A DNA stretch of 64,000 nucleotides. Source: Camarhynchus parvulus (lineage: Eukaryota; Chordata; Aves; Passeriformes; Thraupidae). This document shows positions 37,090 through 51,234 of this stretch, in pieces. Each line of letters begins with the position of its first letter. The stretch's first letter is position 1. Below the pieces are notes generated by a model, which had not been told where the DNA came from, did no database searches, and worked only from the letters and a program-made list of their open reading frames with translations. The position numbers and the translations under genes were made by a program. The stretch lies in contig NC_044576.1 of assembly GCF_901933205.1 (NCBI RefSeq), positions 10,015,024 to 10,079,023 on the forward strand. Direction: 5' to 3'.

Positions 37090-39540
37090 TTCATGTTTTT
37101 CAAATAATAACAGACTTCTTGTTCTGAACTTACTTGAACTCTTTTGCATATTTTTATATATTATTAAAACCAAAAGCTTAATTAAAAACAGGAAAAGTAT
37201 TTTTTTGCATTTAGAGAGGCAGTTTTGTATAAACAAGCAATAGAGTTCTGGATGTTGATTATTCAAGAAGCTACCCCTTAGCCATTTTTGTGCCAGGGAA
37301 AATTGTATTTAATCCAGTAACACTTTCAAAACTATGATTGCAGCATGATACAAAACAAAGTCGTGCTACAGATATGGGACTCGTTGGAGATTTTCTATTA
37401 TCCTCCAGATTCAAAGGAACAAATCTGTATAATTTAGCAACAAACTGAAAACTCAGCCAATGCATCAAAACAATGCCATTTTCAGGTGTTGGCTTCCCAG
37501 CCAGACTGGGGGGAGCTGGAATTGTTACAGAGACAGCCCTGGTGCCTTCCCTTGGCATTTCCTTGTGAGGATTACATAGAAAAGCTCATGTGGTATAAAC
37601 TCAACCAGCACATCCTCACAGACTGCTTCTCTCCCATCTCACCAGAGCACAGCATCACCTGCACAACTGCAGAGACAACACAGAATGCTTCCAGAAGAGA
37701 TTACAGACAGTCATCCCTCCAAAAATCACACATGCTCCCTCGTCAGCAACTCCTAAATTAATTCTTTAAGTGTGACCTTGCTGTTCATGTTTTCTAAATG
37801 TTTTTGCAGTTTGAAATCACTATACACAAGCACTAATACATAGCTTGAAAAACATATGGAAGCATTTTCAAGTTACTAGTGCATTATTAGCAAATATCGT
37901 GTGTTATTTACTTGATGCAAAAAGCTCTGAAATATAAAATAATCCCTTTACTTTCATGACTTAAAAAAAAAAGTCAAACTAATCCAAGCATTAGTTCTAA
38001 AAAGAACGTATAAAAATATGCCCACCTAATGCTTTGTCATAACAAACTCAAAAGCAGAAAAGGAAATAATGCCAGTATCACTTTGAAATGCAGTATCAGA
38101 TCACATCTGTCAGAATTTAAAATCTGAACCCTAAACACCACTGAAATTCATCTCTGTATGGGCAATTTGCACATCAGAGCCTGCACTCTCCTGTGCTGCT
38201 CCAACTGAAACCAGGGAAAGCTGAACAAATGGGAAATGACTCAGGAGAGAGCCCTGTGAGGCACAAAGGGCCAGAAGTTCCATGTCTAGGAGCCAAAGAA
38301 ACAGGAGTGACTAAGATTCTAAAAAGTTTTAGTGTTCAAAGGGAAGAATTACTCTGAAATTGAGTTCTGACAGTTCTGATGGGCTCTCTGGGAGCAGAGC
38401 GCTTTTATCAATCAAATGCATTCTGTTGTCCTTCAGTAGGACTTATTAACTGATCTAAAAGATGCTAATAGAGGAAATCAGTGAAAAAGCAACATATTAG
38501 AGATTGTGCCAGAAGAGGCACAATCTGTTTCTCTATTCTTTGACCCCTGCAGTCCCACCCACCCCAGCATATTGACATCTCTGGAGACACCAAAAGCCCT
38601 TGAGACTGGATGGCAGCACTGCACCAAAAAGAGACACCCTCGTGAGGATGTGAGAATACCTCTAGGAAATATTCTCCAGTAGATGGAGAAATGGAAAAAC
38701 TGTTAAATTTAGAGCATAAAAGCAAAATAGTCAATTAATTTTAAAAATAAGATATAGACTTCAAGAGGTGCGAGCAAAACGTAGGAGGGACACTCCAAAC
38801 CAGAAAACTCTGTGTAGGTTAAAAGATGCCAGAAGAAAGCAGATGTAGCACACATCTGTGATATCTGCAATCACCAGCACTCTGAAATAATAAAAACACC
38901 AGAAACCACCTCACATAAAATCTAGTGAATCGAATCAAAAAGAAAATACAAAAAACTAAATGACCTAAAAAATTCAGTACTGCTACAACATGAGTATAAT
39001 ATGTGGCGTTACCATTATTGTTACATGTAGTAAAAGACCCAATTAACAGTCCTCTACATCTTTTTATTTCTTATATCACAGCTGTCTTCTTTCTCCCTCT
39101 GCCTGTGAAACCTTGTGTGAGGGTGGGAATTTAGATGCAAGGACCAGAGGAGAGTCAGGGAATGACAGAAACCTTAGATCTGGAAGGCAAATATTTCTGT
39201 TTAGAACAAGCAGGGACTTCAGCTTGCCCAGCTCTTGTAAAAGAAATGAAATACTAGAATTGATAGAGGAAGTCTCAGCTGCTGGCCAATGTCCTTGCTG
39301 AGCAGCAACACTTCTCCAACTACAGATCGGGAGCAATCTGCATTTGCACATGTTCCCACATTATGGTATAGGACTGGAAACAAGAGTATTGTGTGATTTT
39401 ATACAATTTCATGGCAAGTAGTAGCAAAGGGAAGAAGCAGAGGCCAATGGCCCCAGAGGGCAGGGACACTGGCCTGGTCAATGTTCTAAGGTTTATTGTT
39501 TTTCTGAATCATTTACCATTTCCTTAAAGCTGTACAGGAA

Positions 39541-39580
39541 CTACCCAGCACTACCCAGTGAAAACACTACCCAGTGTTTT
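39541..39580. repeat. Triplicated CTACCCAG with nested palindrome
   Basis: CTACCCAG occurs three times, at 39541, 39551 and 39567. The last copy lies inside AAAACACT-ACCC-AGTGTTTT (39561-39580), whose 8-bp arms are perfectly complementary. This is a small local duplication in intron 1. Confidence 0.9.
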
Positions 39581-42500
39581 CAACATTTAATAAATCACTT
39601 CTTGTCACCACCAAGGCACTGCAGGCTTAGAGAGAGATACCGAATGGTATAAAAGAATTCTTCTAGTTATATGGGGAAATAATTAGTATTTTTACATTAA
39701 AATGTTAAGTATCAAGAAGATTTGAGTAGGTTGCTTGACTGGCAGTGATGCTCTTTCTCCAAGGAATTGAAATAGGTCAAACAATGCATTGACTAGAAAC
39801 AAGGGAAATAAGAAAAGCTATTTTAACGCTAAGCTTCTGCATATTTCCAAGGCATGCAATCTAAAATTTATTCATTACTTCATTTATAATTCTGACATCC
39901 TTGTTGTGTGGACATACAAAGTCAGGCTATGAAGCATTAACATTACTCTCCACATCTCCTTTCACAAAGAAACCCATATATTCTAAATTATGCATTATTT
40001 TTTTAAATCTCTTTTCCTCGCTTTATTTCCTTTAATTCAGTCTTCCAGAACAGAAGGGGATGGGCAGGACAAGGTAAAGTGCCTTTGCAACAGTTCCCTC
40101 AATCTGCACTGCTCTTTGTGTATGGATTACCTCAGAGGATTTCTCTTTTTCTCAGGTAAGGAGAACAATTTCCCATCTGTTTTTGATGTGGCACTGTCAG
40201 AAGTTCACACACTGCAAATCCCTTTGTCTTTACTACCAGCACACAAAAACTGCTCAGCTTTATTGGCCAGCATTTTGCAATGCCAGTAATTAGGTAAATC
40301 ACACATAGCTTTTTAATTTACACACACACTGCTTCAGCACAGCCAAGAGCCAGTCAACTGTGCTAAGGAAGAGCTGGGTAATGAGGCTCTTGGTGGGCTA
40401 CCACAGCTTCAGAAATCAGACTGCAGTCAACAAAACTCAAGCTGGGCTCAGTTCGACCACAGATGTCAAAGGTACCTCTAATATCCCAACATCTGTACAA
40501 ATATTCTGCAATATTTCACAGAATAATATAAACATGATTTTTTCTATTTCTTTAATCTTTGGCCTTTGGCTCATATGCAAATCAATTTAGTTGCATCCCC
40601 CTCTGATCTTCAATTTAACACAAAATCATGAGTTCAACATCCGTGATACCAATCAAAGCCATTGCCTATTAAGTGAAACAGATTTTTCTGCTAAATTCCC
40701 TGCAACTGAGACTATTATGTTGGTACAAAAGTTGAAAAAATTGAAACCTCTTGGCTGGCTGCTTATTATTAAAGAATTCACAGCCTTGGTGCAACAAGCC
40801 AGTATACATATTCTTGTTAAGGGTAAAGCAAGCAGCAAAAGGTAGAGAAGACAGAGTTTGGGGCTGCAAGGGAAGAGACACTGATGAAGACAGAGCATAA
40901 TGCACTCTAAAATTTCTCTTGGGAACAGCACCACTACAAGTAATTGTCGTGGGGCTCCTGTTTTTCACCTCAGTCTCCACAAGCCATAACACTGTAAAGT
41001 TGCATTTGGAAGCACATAAATGCTCCTACATCCAATGTGCTCCACAGTTCTAATTTTATAGCCTGTCACCATACTCACCCTGAGCCAAGTATCACAGGGT
41101 CTCACATGTGATCAACTAAGTGCTTGATTATCAAGTTTCAGGAGATGTAATTATTAGTTAAAATCAGCATTTCCCATTTCAGCGCATTTAATTCATTAAT
41201 TTCAGTGTTAAATTCAAAGTTAATATGTATTTTCTTCCTGTGGTGGGGGTGGTTTAGAGTATGGCTGACTGGCAGGTAAGGGGAAACATGCACACAGCTC
41301 TTTTATATAATGCTACCAAGAAGATTATGAAGCATCAGAAACTTAATTAACACCAAAGCTAGCCACCAAAAGGAAGTATAACCTATTTGCCTTCCACATT
41401 TAATAATCTCTACAGCAGTTATAACCTTCTACAACCATCAAGAGAGTAAATATAATTCAGTCTTTTAACAGTGACAGCAAACTAGCAAATGAGTAAATTA
41501 TTGTCCCTCTTGTCTACATCTTTAAAGTTCTTCCAACTCCTTCTGAGACCTGAGCACCAGAAGCACACAAAGCACTCAAGCCTTAGCATCTGAATTTATT
41601 CAATGACTTATTAAAAAAAATAAAAAAAAATCTAACACCCCACAATCTCCTCCTTTTCTAATAATTCCCTCTCTGCTGCACACACAGAGCCCACAGCATT
41701 GCATTCACACATCAAGGCAAAACAGCCCTGCCTGCTGCTGAGTTCTGGTTACCATCAGCCACAGAAGTTCTCTCTCACTGCCAGGCACCTGTGGGCTGAC
41801 ATAGTGGCACCCTGAGGTGCATCTCACCAGCAATTCCAGCTGCCAGAGCTTTTTGGGGTTATGGGCATTTCTGGACATGGCAGAGTTCACCCTTAATCAT
41901 TTTTGAGTGACTGAAGCATTACTGCAGGCAAGCAGAGTGCTGTGCAGTAAGCATACTCTGCTTTTTTCAGTAGAATTCACTTGTTTTGGTGCGAGTTGTG
42001 GTTTTCTGCTTTTACATAACTGGATCAACCTGTACCGTGCATCCTTCAACAAAATACTTGCAAAAGCTATGATTAAAAACATTCCAGTAATTACTTAACT
42101 CCACTGGAAATCATGAAGAAAAAATATGACCCTGAGAACTACGACTAACTAGAATTTTTAAGTTCTCAAAAACATTCAGGTTAATTTTCTATTCATTAAT
42201 GACTAAACAGACTTTGTAGGTCTTATGCTCTGCCTTCCCACCTTTAAACTTCTTTTAGGAAAATGATCATATATTGTTTTAAATTAGAGCTTACAAAAAA
42301 CCAAACCAAAGCAAAGCAATGCAGAAAAACCTACTGAATCTCTAATTTGATGTACCTGAGAAAGCAGTGTAATTGTAGGACAAATAAATTCAACGGTCAG
42401 TGTTGCCCTCCAATGCTGCACAAACTCACAAAGCACGAGGTGCGCAGGGTGGGCTTCCAGCAGTTTAAATTCAGTGCTACACAAACCGCAGTGTTCCTTC

Positions 42501-45500
42501 ACACTTCAAGTTACAACAAAAACAGCATGACAGAACAAAGCCACCACTGCTTGAATGTCAGAAAGGATAAAGGCAATGTTAAAATAGCATCAACAAATTT
42601 TCACTGTAGCAACATTTTATGATACTTGTGATTTTCCCCTATTTCGCATTAGGAAAGGAGAAGAATGAAACATCTGTAGCAGCTTTTCTTCTTGCCCTGA
42701 GAAGCTTTAAGATGCATACTCACTCTCCAGTCCTCTCCATGCCACAATTAATTGATTTAGATAATACAGACTAAGCACAATTGTAGCATTCATCCTGCAA
42801 CAAAACTAGCCTTGAAATAGAAAACAGAAGTATTCCTTGGCTTTCCTACACTCCTGAATCAAATCAAATCCCTGTTAACCTATGTTATCTACATGAAATT
42901 TCACATACTGAAGTTGCATCCTTGTTTCATTACTCAGATTAAGCCAATATAAAATTGAAACTGAAATATCTCCTACCTTTACCCATGAGAAATTTGGGCA
43001 ACATCACAAGCACTTAGTTCTCACTGTACCGGTGTGATGGTCGCAAAGCAGTCAGCTTTGCACTGCTAAACAAAACAGCTTGAGGTTCAACAAATCAGCA
43101 GTGTTGGCATCTGATATAGCTCAACTAAGGGGGAGGAGAGTCATTGTGAGATGTCACTGACAACTCCATTTCCACTTCTGTGCAAATTAAATGTAGGCTG
43201 GGGCACAGAAATGGAACATAATTAGACATAAAGTAGGACTGCAGGCTCTGGCTGACTGAAGATACCAGCACAGGAAAGAAAAAGCCAATTAAACCAGTAG
43301 TTTAACTCTCAAACTGCAGCATTAATAATCCTAATAGAACTACAGAACAACAACCACAGAAGTCCAGTTCTGGAAATGCAACTCTGAGCACCTCCAATGG
43401 CAGCCTAATTCCATTGTAAAATCTCTCCACTGGAAAATGCATCATATACACACTGCTCTAGTGCCACCACATTGGAGAAAAACATATATACAAGCAACAG
43501 ATGTGATCACTGAAATATGAGAATACAATATGAGCAATTAACAATTGGGTGAGAAAAGATAACAGGAAAACTACATTATCCTCTTTTAATGGCTTCTAAT
43601 TTTTAAAGCTGCTACATACAACAACTGAATAAATGTTCTAACTTAGACCACTTATACATCTTTCAACCTGCTAACCAGAAAAATAAGCACAGTATTTCAC
43701 AACCATTATTGTGTTAGGCCATTTTTAATGATATTTTATAACTAGTAGGGGATTTATTGTCTACTCAGAAGCTGCCCACTAGGCAGCAAACTTATCACTA
43801 CTGCAGCTGCCTCTGAATTTGTCATGTTACAAAGCTGACTCAGACAGTGATTTTGTGCCAGAAGATCTTTGGCAGCAGCAGCAAAAATCCTAGTAATATC
43901 CTCTGGAAAGCACAACTGCTACTCTTGGAAGGGTGGAAAAGACCAAGAAAAAAAATCAGCTGATAAATCAGATAAGCCAGTTTCAAAATGCTTCAGTAAT
44001 CATTGTCAGAAGTTCACACGAGATGAGCCCTATCACTAATCAACTCTTCTAAGAGCATCCCATTTCAGATTTGTGGAAAAAAGTCCAGGCAGAAATACTC
44101 TTCACAGTATTTTGCTCTCTCCTCTTCCAAAGAATGGTTAACTTTAGACTTTGTTTCTCCAGTCATGTTGCCTTTTACATTATTCTCATGTAATGCTGCC
44201 CAGGTCACACCAACAGGTACATATATACTTAAATATGTGAGGCTTTAAATACTGGATAAAGTGGATTCAAACAGCAGTTCTTGACACAAATAGTTCACCT
44301 AGTTATCCAGGTTCAAATTAAGGGCTTAATTGGGGGAGCCAAGACACAACTCTCTGCTCACACTGAGATATATTTGCTTCTTAGCCATTCTAAGAAAACA
44401 CAAAGATAATTTCCTCTAAAATCTACCCCACTGCTCTCCCAAGTACATCTTCCCAGATCAAAGATTGGTGCAAGTTATGACCAAGGGTACCATGAAAGGA
44501 AGTGGAATGAGAGCCTGAGTAAGAAAAAAATGGAGGAAGAATAAATCAATCAGTCAGATGCTAAAGCATAATTTCCCCAAATATAAATGACATGGGCTAG
44601 CAGGTTGTAAAAGGTCAAAAAACACAAGGCAGGAGAAGGAAAGTGAAAAAGACAACTAACAAACAAAAATGCTGGAAATTCAGGATGTCAAGAAAGCACA
44701 ATAAAAACCTGCTCACACAAACAGCTAACAGGTCCCTTCAGGAAAAACACTGAGAATTAAAAAAAAAAGGAAAAAAAATCACATAAAACTACATTTTACA
44801 TAGCTGAGATGTAACTTGGATGAACTCAGGGCTGAAGAAGTATCACTCATTAAACAGTGGGGTAGTTTAAGTTTGTAAATAGCAGGTATGTAGTTAATAA
44901 TCCAATATTTATTTACATATTTTAACCATTAATTTCACAAATCAGTTGAAACTTCTACTTGATCTGCTTTAAGCTGGGGTATAAGCATACCAGTGCTTCA
45001 TCTCCAGTTAGACCAATATTAAATCAAGGTTACAAATATCACTTTCTATTAAGGGTAAAGTCCCCAACATCTAACCAAACATCTACGCCTGATTTGGAAG
45101 TACTCATTCAAATTGCAAGGTAGTTCATTTTGAATCTGGGAATTTTTTTTTTCTTCTTTAGAAGAGTTATTTTTACATTACTTCAGCTTTCAATTTGTTT
45201 TTGCCAAGAGTAAATTTAGACTGACTGCTCTAAAAAGCAGTGGGAAATGTGTGATGGTTTGGACCTAATTAAAACCTGAGCAAAAGCATGGAAAACTTGG
45301 GGGCAGGGGAAAGCACACCATCAGAAGTGCTGTACCATGCAGAGAAAGCGCAAATCTTTGGCTTCAGTCATGCTTAGGCTGAATTAGCCATCTTTTGCAT
45401 AGGGAAAAGTTTCATAAATGAAAAGGTTATTTAAACAGATCCCATGCCAGTCCCCTTGAATAGGCACTAGGACATACGAGAAAGACATACACCCACATCT

Positions 45501-47261
45501 AAGAGAAGGAGAGAGTCAGAATTTCTTTCCTTAAAGCTGATCTCATTTTTGCTGCAGCAGCCTCAGCGGGGCACTGGAGGTTGGAGTGAGCTAGAACAAG
45601 CTAGAACAATTTTCAGACTATCTAGTTTGCATAAGCAATAAGGTTGGCATCTGGTGGCTCTAAAAATAAATATAACTCAAAAAAAAATCAGTCCTGAGAT
45701 GGTAGAATTAATGCTTCACATCCCTTTTGGCAGCTTGTATCTCTCCTTTTGCCAGCTACTCTATTTTCTTGCTGTTCTCTCCAGTTGAGTATGCTTCATG
45801 GTTATTCAGAAGATTTATGTATTTTCTTATGCTACTGCCTTAGTAATGTCAAACATGCAAGATGATACTTTCTGCTAGCTAATTCTCTTCCCACTAGATG
45901 ACAAGGACTTCAAAGACAGAACAAACATCTTGAGTCTTTATTACCCAACTTCCCACTTGCGCACACACTGCATGCAGAGTTTGTCTGAGGTGGCAACTTG
46001 ATAGCAAAGCAAGACACAGCGCACATCAGCTCTGCTCTTCTTGTCGATGCAGATGAGCTGCTGGAGCTCAGCATCAGACGAAGGTAGCAGCACACCCTGC
46101 CACACACTTAATCATAAGGCTTGCAGACTTATCTCTGAGCACCCACGAGATACAGACACTGCTGAAAATCTCAGCGTGTTTTTGTGGTATATCACAGTCC
46201 AAATCAGAAGGAAGTGGCTTGTGAGTACTGAGATCTGCACCACACCTGAACTGACTATTAGAAATGAAGAACTTCCAGAATCACCAAGAGCCAGTATGGA
46301 AGCAAATCAGGACTTTCAGACATCCACTGTGGCTGGATAAAGTCTCAGCTGGCATCAGCCAAGCCCACAGATCTGTTCCACACACCATGGCTACTCGATC
46401 AATATCTGAATAGTGCTAATATTGGAGATGTCCCAAGAAACAAATACATGGCCCAAATCCACATATTGTATCCATAATCATCCTAACACGGCCAATTAGT
46501 GCTGCAAATGATTGTTTCAGAGAATAAACAGATCCCTGATGCTGCATTTTTCCACACCAGCACAACTGCAGGTGCATCACGAGGCCGTGGGTCTGAGAAA
46601 CCTCACCTGACACACTCAGGGACTGCAGTGCCCTTCCACGTGCAGCAGTGCAGTCTAACCACTGCTGGTGATTTTCCCAGGCTCTCACTTCATCACAGCA
46701 TTATCAAACAGATGTGAGAATTCTGAGGAGAGTGAACAACCAGGCAAACAGCTGAGAGCTTGTACATTTATAAAAGTTTGGCTGAAATTCAGCCTTCCAA
46801 CAGCTGCAGCCATGTTCATGACATTTTGGGAAAAAACTGAACTTCGCTCCTATAAAGATTTTGCTTTTGTGTGCAAGTTTTTGCTGCCCTATTTTAGGAT
46901 TCAGGAAGGATTCAACACTTCACATCTCTCTCTCTCTAAGGGTAAAGTTAATTTTTAATGAATTGTAATTAAGAACTGAAGCCCCACCCTCTGTCCACCC
47001 CCACAGAGCTCCTAACTCCAGCAACCATCTCTTCTATTTCTTTCTCTCCCTCTTCAGCGCTGCAGGCAGAATGTACAGAGAGTGGGACCCTCCCATCTCT
47101 TCACAGAATTAGACAGATGAATATACTGGGAGCACACCAGGAAGCAATTCAGATTATGGCATTATTTCAACAGCTGTGTACTTTGAACATTCCTTGAAAT
47201 GCCAGAAGAAATCTGAGGATCTCTAATTTTTCAGTTTTCGTATATAGGACACATTTTACAT

Positions 47262-47284
47262 GGGGAGGGGGTGAGGGCTGAGGG
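47262..47284 (+). other. Canonical G-quadruplex-forming motif
   Basis: Four G-runs (4, 5, 3 and 3 bases) are separated by loops of 1, 3 and 4 bases (A, TGA, CTGA). This satisfies the standard G3+N1-7 pattern. The G-rich strand is the plus strand, the template for NRG3 transcription, so any quadruplex would form in DNA and not in the NRG3 RNA. Structure formation is inferred from the pattern only. Confidence 0.8.
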
Positions 47285-49654
47285 TTTAGTGTTCTGAGCT
47301 ATCCTAAAAATCAGAGTATAGCAAAAACCAGGACAAAATCTGCCCTAAAACCAAGAATAGTTAGAAGTCTCACTTTGTGGATGTTAATATTCTCCATATT
47401 GCTGTGAGCTATAGCTGGTATTATTTGTCTAGCATCAGAGCTATGCAGAGTGCTTCACAAAATGCAGGAAATGGAGATTTACTCCTAGGAAATTTGTCTC
47501 CCGAGTTTTAAGGAAAAACACACCATGGAAAGGGTCACAAACTACAGAACTACTAAGGTAACCTTCTTCTCTGATTGGTATTCAGGTTTCCTTACAGATG
47601 GCTTTCAATTAAGGCTTTATGGCTGAAGAATTAGATATGCAGTCATTGCAAACATCTAGGCTTTTAGTACAGTGTTCATAATTATGACATAGCAGTGATT
47701 TTGAGAAAAATAACACCAAAACAAACAACAACTTCCCCCACACCCCTTTATTTTTTCCTGCAGCTCCACAAAGGGTCTTTAAAACTTCTTTTCCCTCCTC
47801 AGCTTTTAATTCCACTATTTCCATACTGCTTTTATCCAGGCTTGTTGACAGACATGTACTTCCCAATCCCATTCTGAACTAGGTGCCTAATTTTGCAGAC
47901 ATACTTCATTCCTTTATGCTCATTACTGAGTCTCTTCCTTATATAATTATGGCATCCAGGAGTCTGTACATACACAAACACTGTTTAGTTTCACCAGGAC
48001 AGAGACCAGAGCTAATAATATGCATGGCTTGTTGGCAGCAGCGAAAAAACATAGGCTGGTGAGCGCTCCTATCTGTGTCTGATTGTTTATGGAGCCAGGC
48101 AGGCGCCACCAGGAATAACTTTTGATGATTATGTGCAGGATTTGTGCCTGATAAAATGATGTCATTAATTTGATAATCTCATCATTCACCTGGCTTTAAA
48201 TCAAAATGCAGTCCTGTACATGTATGTATGTATGCATTCATGTGGCTATGTAGATGCACTTGGCTTGCTTGTTTATAAAAGTATCAGTTGTTTGGTGAAA
48301 GATCCATGGGGTGGATTGCTGGTAAACAACTTGGGCATCTCAGTTTTATCTGGGGAGAGGCTATAACATGAAAAAGACTAAGAAATTCTTCTGTGCTTCA
48401 GCAAGTATCTTAAAACTAACACAGAACAGCTCCCTCCCCCTGGAGTCTTGGGTACCCTGGTGACATTGGTATTGCAACAACTACCAGTTCACTTGGACAG
48501 AGGTTCTGGAAGAAACAGTAGAGCTACTTTGTTATTTTCAAACCCAGCAATAGCCATGGGATGTTAAAGGCTTCAGCACATTAGTTACTGATCTTAAATC
48601 TTTTTAATGATATCAAACATTTTAAGATCCACTGTTTGTCACAGAATATTCTCTGTGTTTATTTTCTATGATCTAAAGCATCATATGCAAGCAAAGCTCA
48701 TAAAACACTGTTGATAGCAGTTAAGATTCTTGACTCATTCCAGTTTAAGCAGAAGATGCAAACCTCCCCTAGGTTAGCACTACAGAAAGTTTTATTCCAC
48801 TAGATGCAAGTTTCATTAGATATTCAGTGGGGAAAAAGCATCTTGAATAAATCTCTCTATCAAAACAGCTCTTTGGCCGCATGGCTGATGCACTACAGGA
48901 CTATGAAAGGAATGGAAAACAGAGAAAAAAATCCCTCTATTCAGCCCAAGTCCATTAAGAAAAGCATGAATATAAATACCATCATTTTTCTGCCTTCTCC
49001 ATCTTCACTTTGCCCTGCTTCTATGGAAAGCCTTCAAAATGGTAAAGATGGAATATCATCTCTGAACACATCTTTTACAGAAGCTTCTGTCTCTCCAAAC
49101 CTGAAACTAAACTTCTGGCACCCCAAAGGCATAGAAAACACCCACAAAGCAGGGGTGGGGGAGAAGAAAGTGCAGCCTATTTTTGAAGAGCAGCTTTCCA
49201 AAAGCACCTTCTTTGCTCAAACAGGATCACTTTTGAACAGGCACAGCACTGACAGTGGCTGCTGGCAACGCCCAGCACAAGTAATATGAAATCACAACAA
49301 AAGTAGTTGTGTGTGGGTTTTTTTCCCCTTTTTTCAGGAAAGTACACAGAGACAAACCTCGTCCTGAAAAAAAAGTAATCTAAAACAAAATAAAGGTTAA
49401 AATTATTAACCTTTAACAGAAATAGAAGTAAGCCACAGAGAAACAGAGTGATCCACTGGGTGGGACACGCACCCTTTACAGCAGAGCCAGGAAATAAACC
49501 AAGTACACTTGAACCATTCTACATCCACAGTCTCAAATGTAATTTTCATTTTTACCAACGTTTTCACAAACGAGGACGTGCACCCAAAACACCAGACTTA
49601 AATGCAGCCAGCAGCTTATAAAGTGCAAATGTAATGAATCAGCTATTTCTCATT

Positions 49655-49805
49655 CCAAATCACAAAGTCACAGAATCCAGGTTGGAAGGGACCTTGGGAG
49701 GTTGCTAGTGCAGCATCCTTCTCAAAGCTGGGTCAAACACTGAATTTAGATCGAGTTGCTCAAGGCTTTGTGTTGAGAAGCCTAGAAAACCTCCAAGGAC
49801 CTGTG
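49655..49805 (-). mobile_element. CR1 LINE, 3' end fragment
   Basis: This is a CR1 3' end in antisense orientation. Read on the plus strand it begins with CACAGAATCCAGGTTGGAAG and GGACCTTGGGAGG, the familiar reverse complement of the CR1 terminus. It continues through CTCAAAGCTGGGTCAAACAC, TGAATTTAGATCGAGTTGCT, CAAGGCTTTGTG and GAAAACCTCCAAGGA. The terminal octamer repeats are represented only by AATCACAAAGTCACAGAATC. About 150 bp remain, so the copy is strongly 5'-truncated and diverged. It is in the same orientation as NRG3 transcription. CR1 is the dominant LINE of birds and a main reason to call this window avian. Confidence 0.88.
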
Positions 49806-50451
49806 TCTTCAATATGAAATTTAAATGAAATATGTCAAGAAGAAAATATCCTGAGGAGATATCCTATCACTCACCTTTTGAAGAAAGCAAGCATGAGAAT
49901 TCTGATCATAAATAATGCTATTTCATATTACCTCTTTAAAATAGAGGTGTGCAGCAAGGGAGGGCAAGCAGAGGCCAAAAAGGCAACACAGAACTTCAAA
50001 TTATAAAACCAACCTGTCTTCAGGTCTGATTTTTTTTTTAATTCAAATTTAATGTAATGACAAACTGTGTTTAAAATACAAAAACAACCACACATCCTCC
50101 AACAAAAAGGTTCAAACCAACAGGCTCTTGGACAGAGACAGATGCTCTGTGTAAGTGTGCACATGAGTACCTCTTGTCCTTTATCTCCCAAAGCCATTTT
50201 AGGATACTTGTACAAAATGAGGTTTTCCAACCACTCTCTTTGGAAGCATCTGGAAAAGCAACGTGCCAAAATCATAATGAGGGTGCAGAGTACTGTAAGG
50301 AAATTACTATGAAAAAATAGTTTATTTAACTCAAAATACTTTAAGCCTATCTATGCTCATTTAATATATTCATGATGATGTACTCTGTGATATTTTGTCA
50401 GGCAAAGTTTTTCTACAAGACCTGCATCCATATTCTTTCTTCCCTTCTATT

Positions 50452-50466
50452 AAAAAAAAAAAAAAA
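50452..50466 (+). repeat. Poly(A) tract
   Basis: Fifteen A residues are followed by CAAAAC. This is the longest pure A run I see in the window. No retroposon body is recognised upstream. Confidence 0.9.
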
Positions 50467-51212
50467 CAAAACTATTTTAAGAAACTTCTTTTCCAAGAAG
50501 AACAGTCTTGAAATAACTCACTCTAATGGTGGTGGACTGTAAATCTTAAAACAAATGACACATTTATTTCTGACAACACTCTCTAGCAATCATTGTCATT
50601 TATGTCTTTTAAAGAGCTCATGATGTTGCCTGTGTAAACATGATTTTTTCCCTCTGATTGGTTTCAATAAAGTAATTTTTCCAGGCAGAACATTTGAATT
50701 ACCATACATTGAAAAGCAGAATGTCTTATACACATCTGGTTTGGATTTGTGAAGTGGGTTGCTGTTCATACATTTTCAGCTGTGTGGAATAAAATTGTGT
50801 TGATGAAGCAGTAAATATTTTTTTATTGAACAAAATGAAAGATGAATTCCGAGAACAGTCCACTGTTAATTACTACAGGTACTCTGCCAAATATTTACTT
50901 CAAAAATCATCAACAAACCAAGCTAACAGAGCAGAATACACACTTGCACAGTGACCCATGGGGTTCAAGCACAGAGCCCAGCACATCAGACAGCTTTTTT
51001 GGTTACCATCTGCAACAGGCACATCATCCTGCTTTCCTTGGCTTCTGTCAGTCTAGCCTTTAGGCACCTGAGATGAAATCTATCCCTGACATCCTTTGGG
51101 CTTGCCCTGGAAGGTGTGCTGACTAGCACAGCCTCTGTCGAGGCCCCAGTTTACAGAGTCTCAAAATAACTCTGCCAAACCCCTGGGTAAGAAGCGCTCT
51201 GCAATTCTGTTA

Positions 51213-51234
51213 GAAGCGAAGCAAAGCAAAGCAA
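51213..51234 (+). repeat. Short tandem GAAGC/AAAGC repeat
   Basis: GAAGC GAAGC AAAGC AAAGC is followed by AA, four diverged 5-bp units. Confidence 0.85.

Noticed and set aside
48804..49289. 161-codon plus-strand frame as a gene
   Set aside because: No recognised domain, no splice or promoter context, and a length expected about once by chance in this window. Kept only as a low-interest finding.
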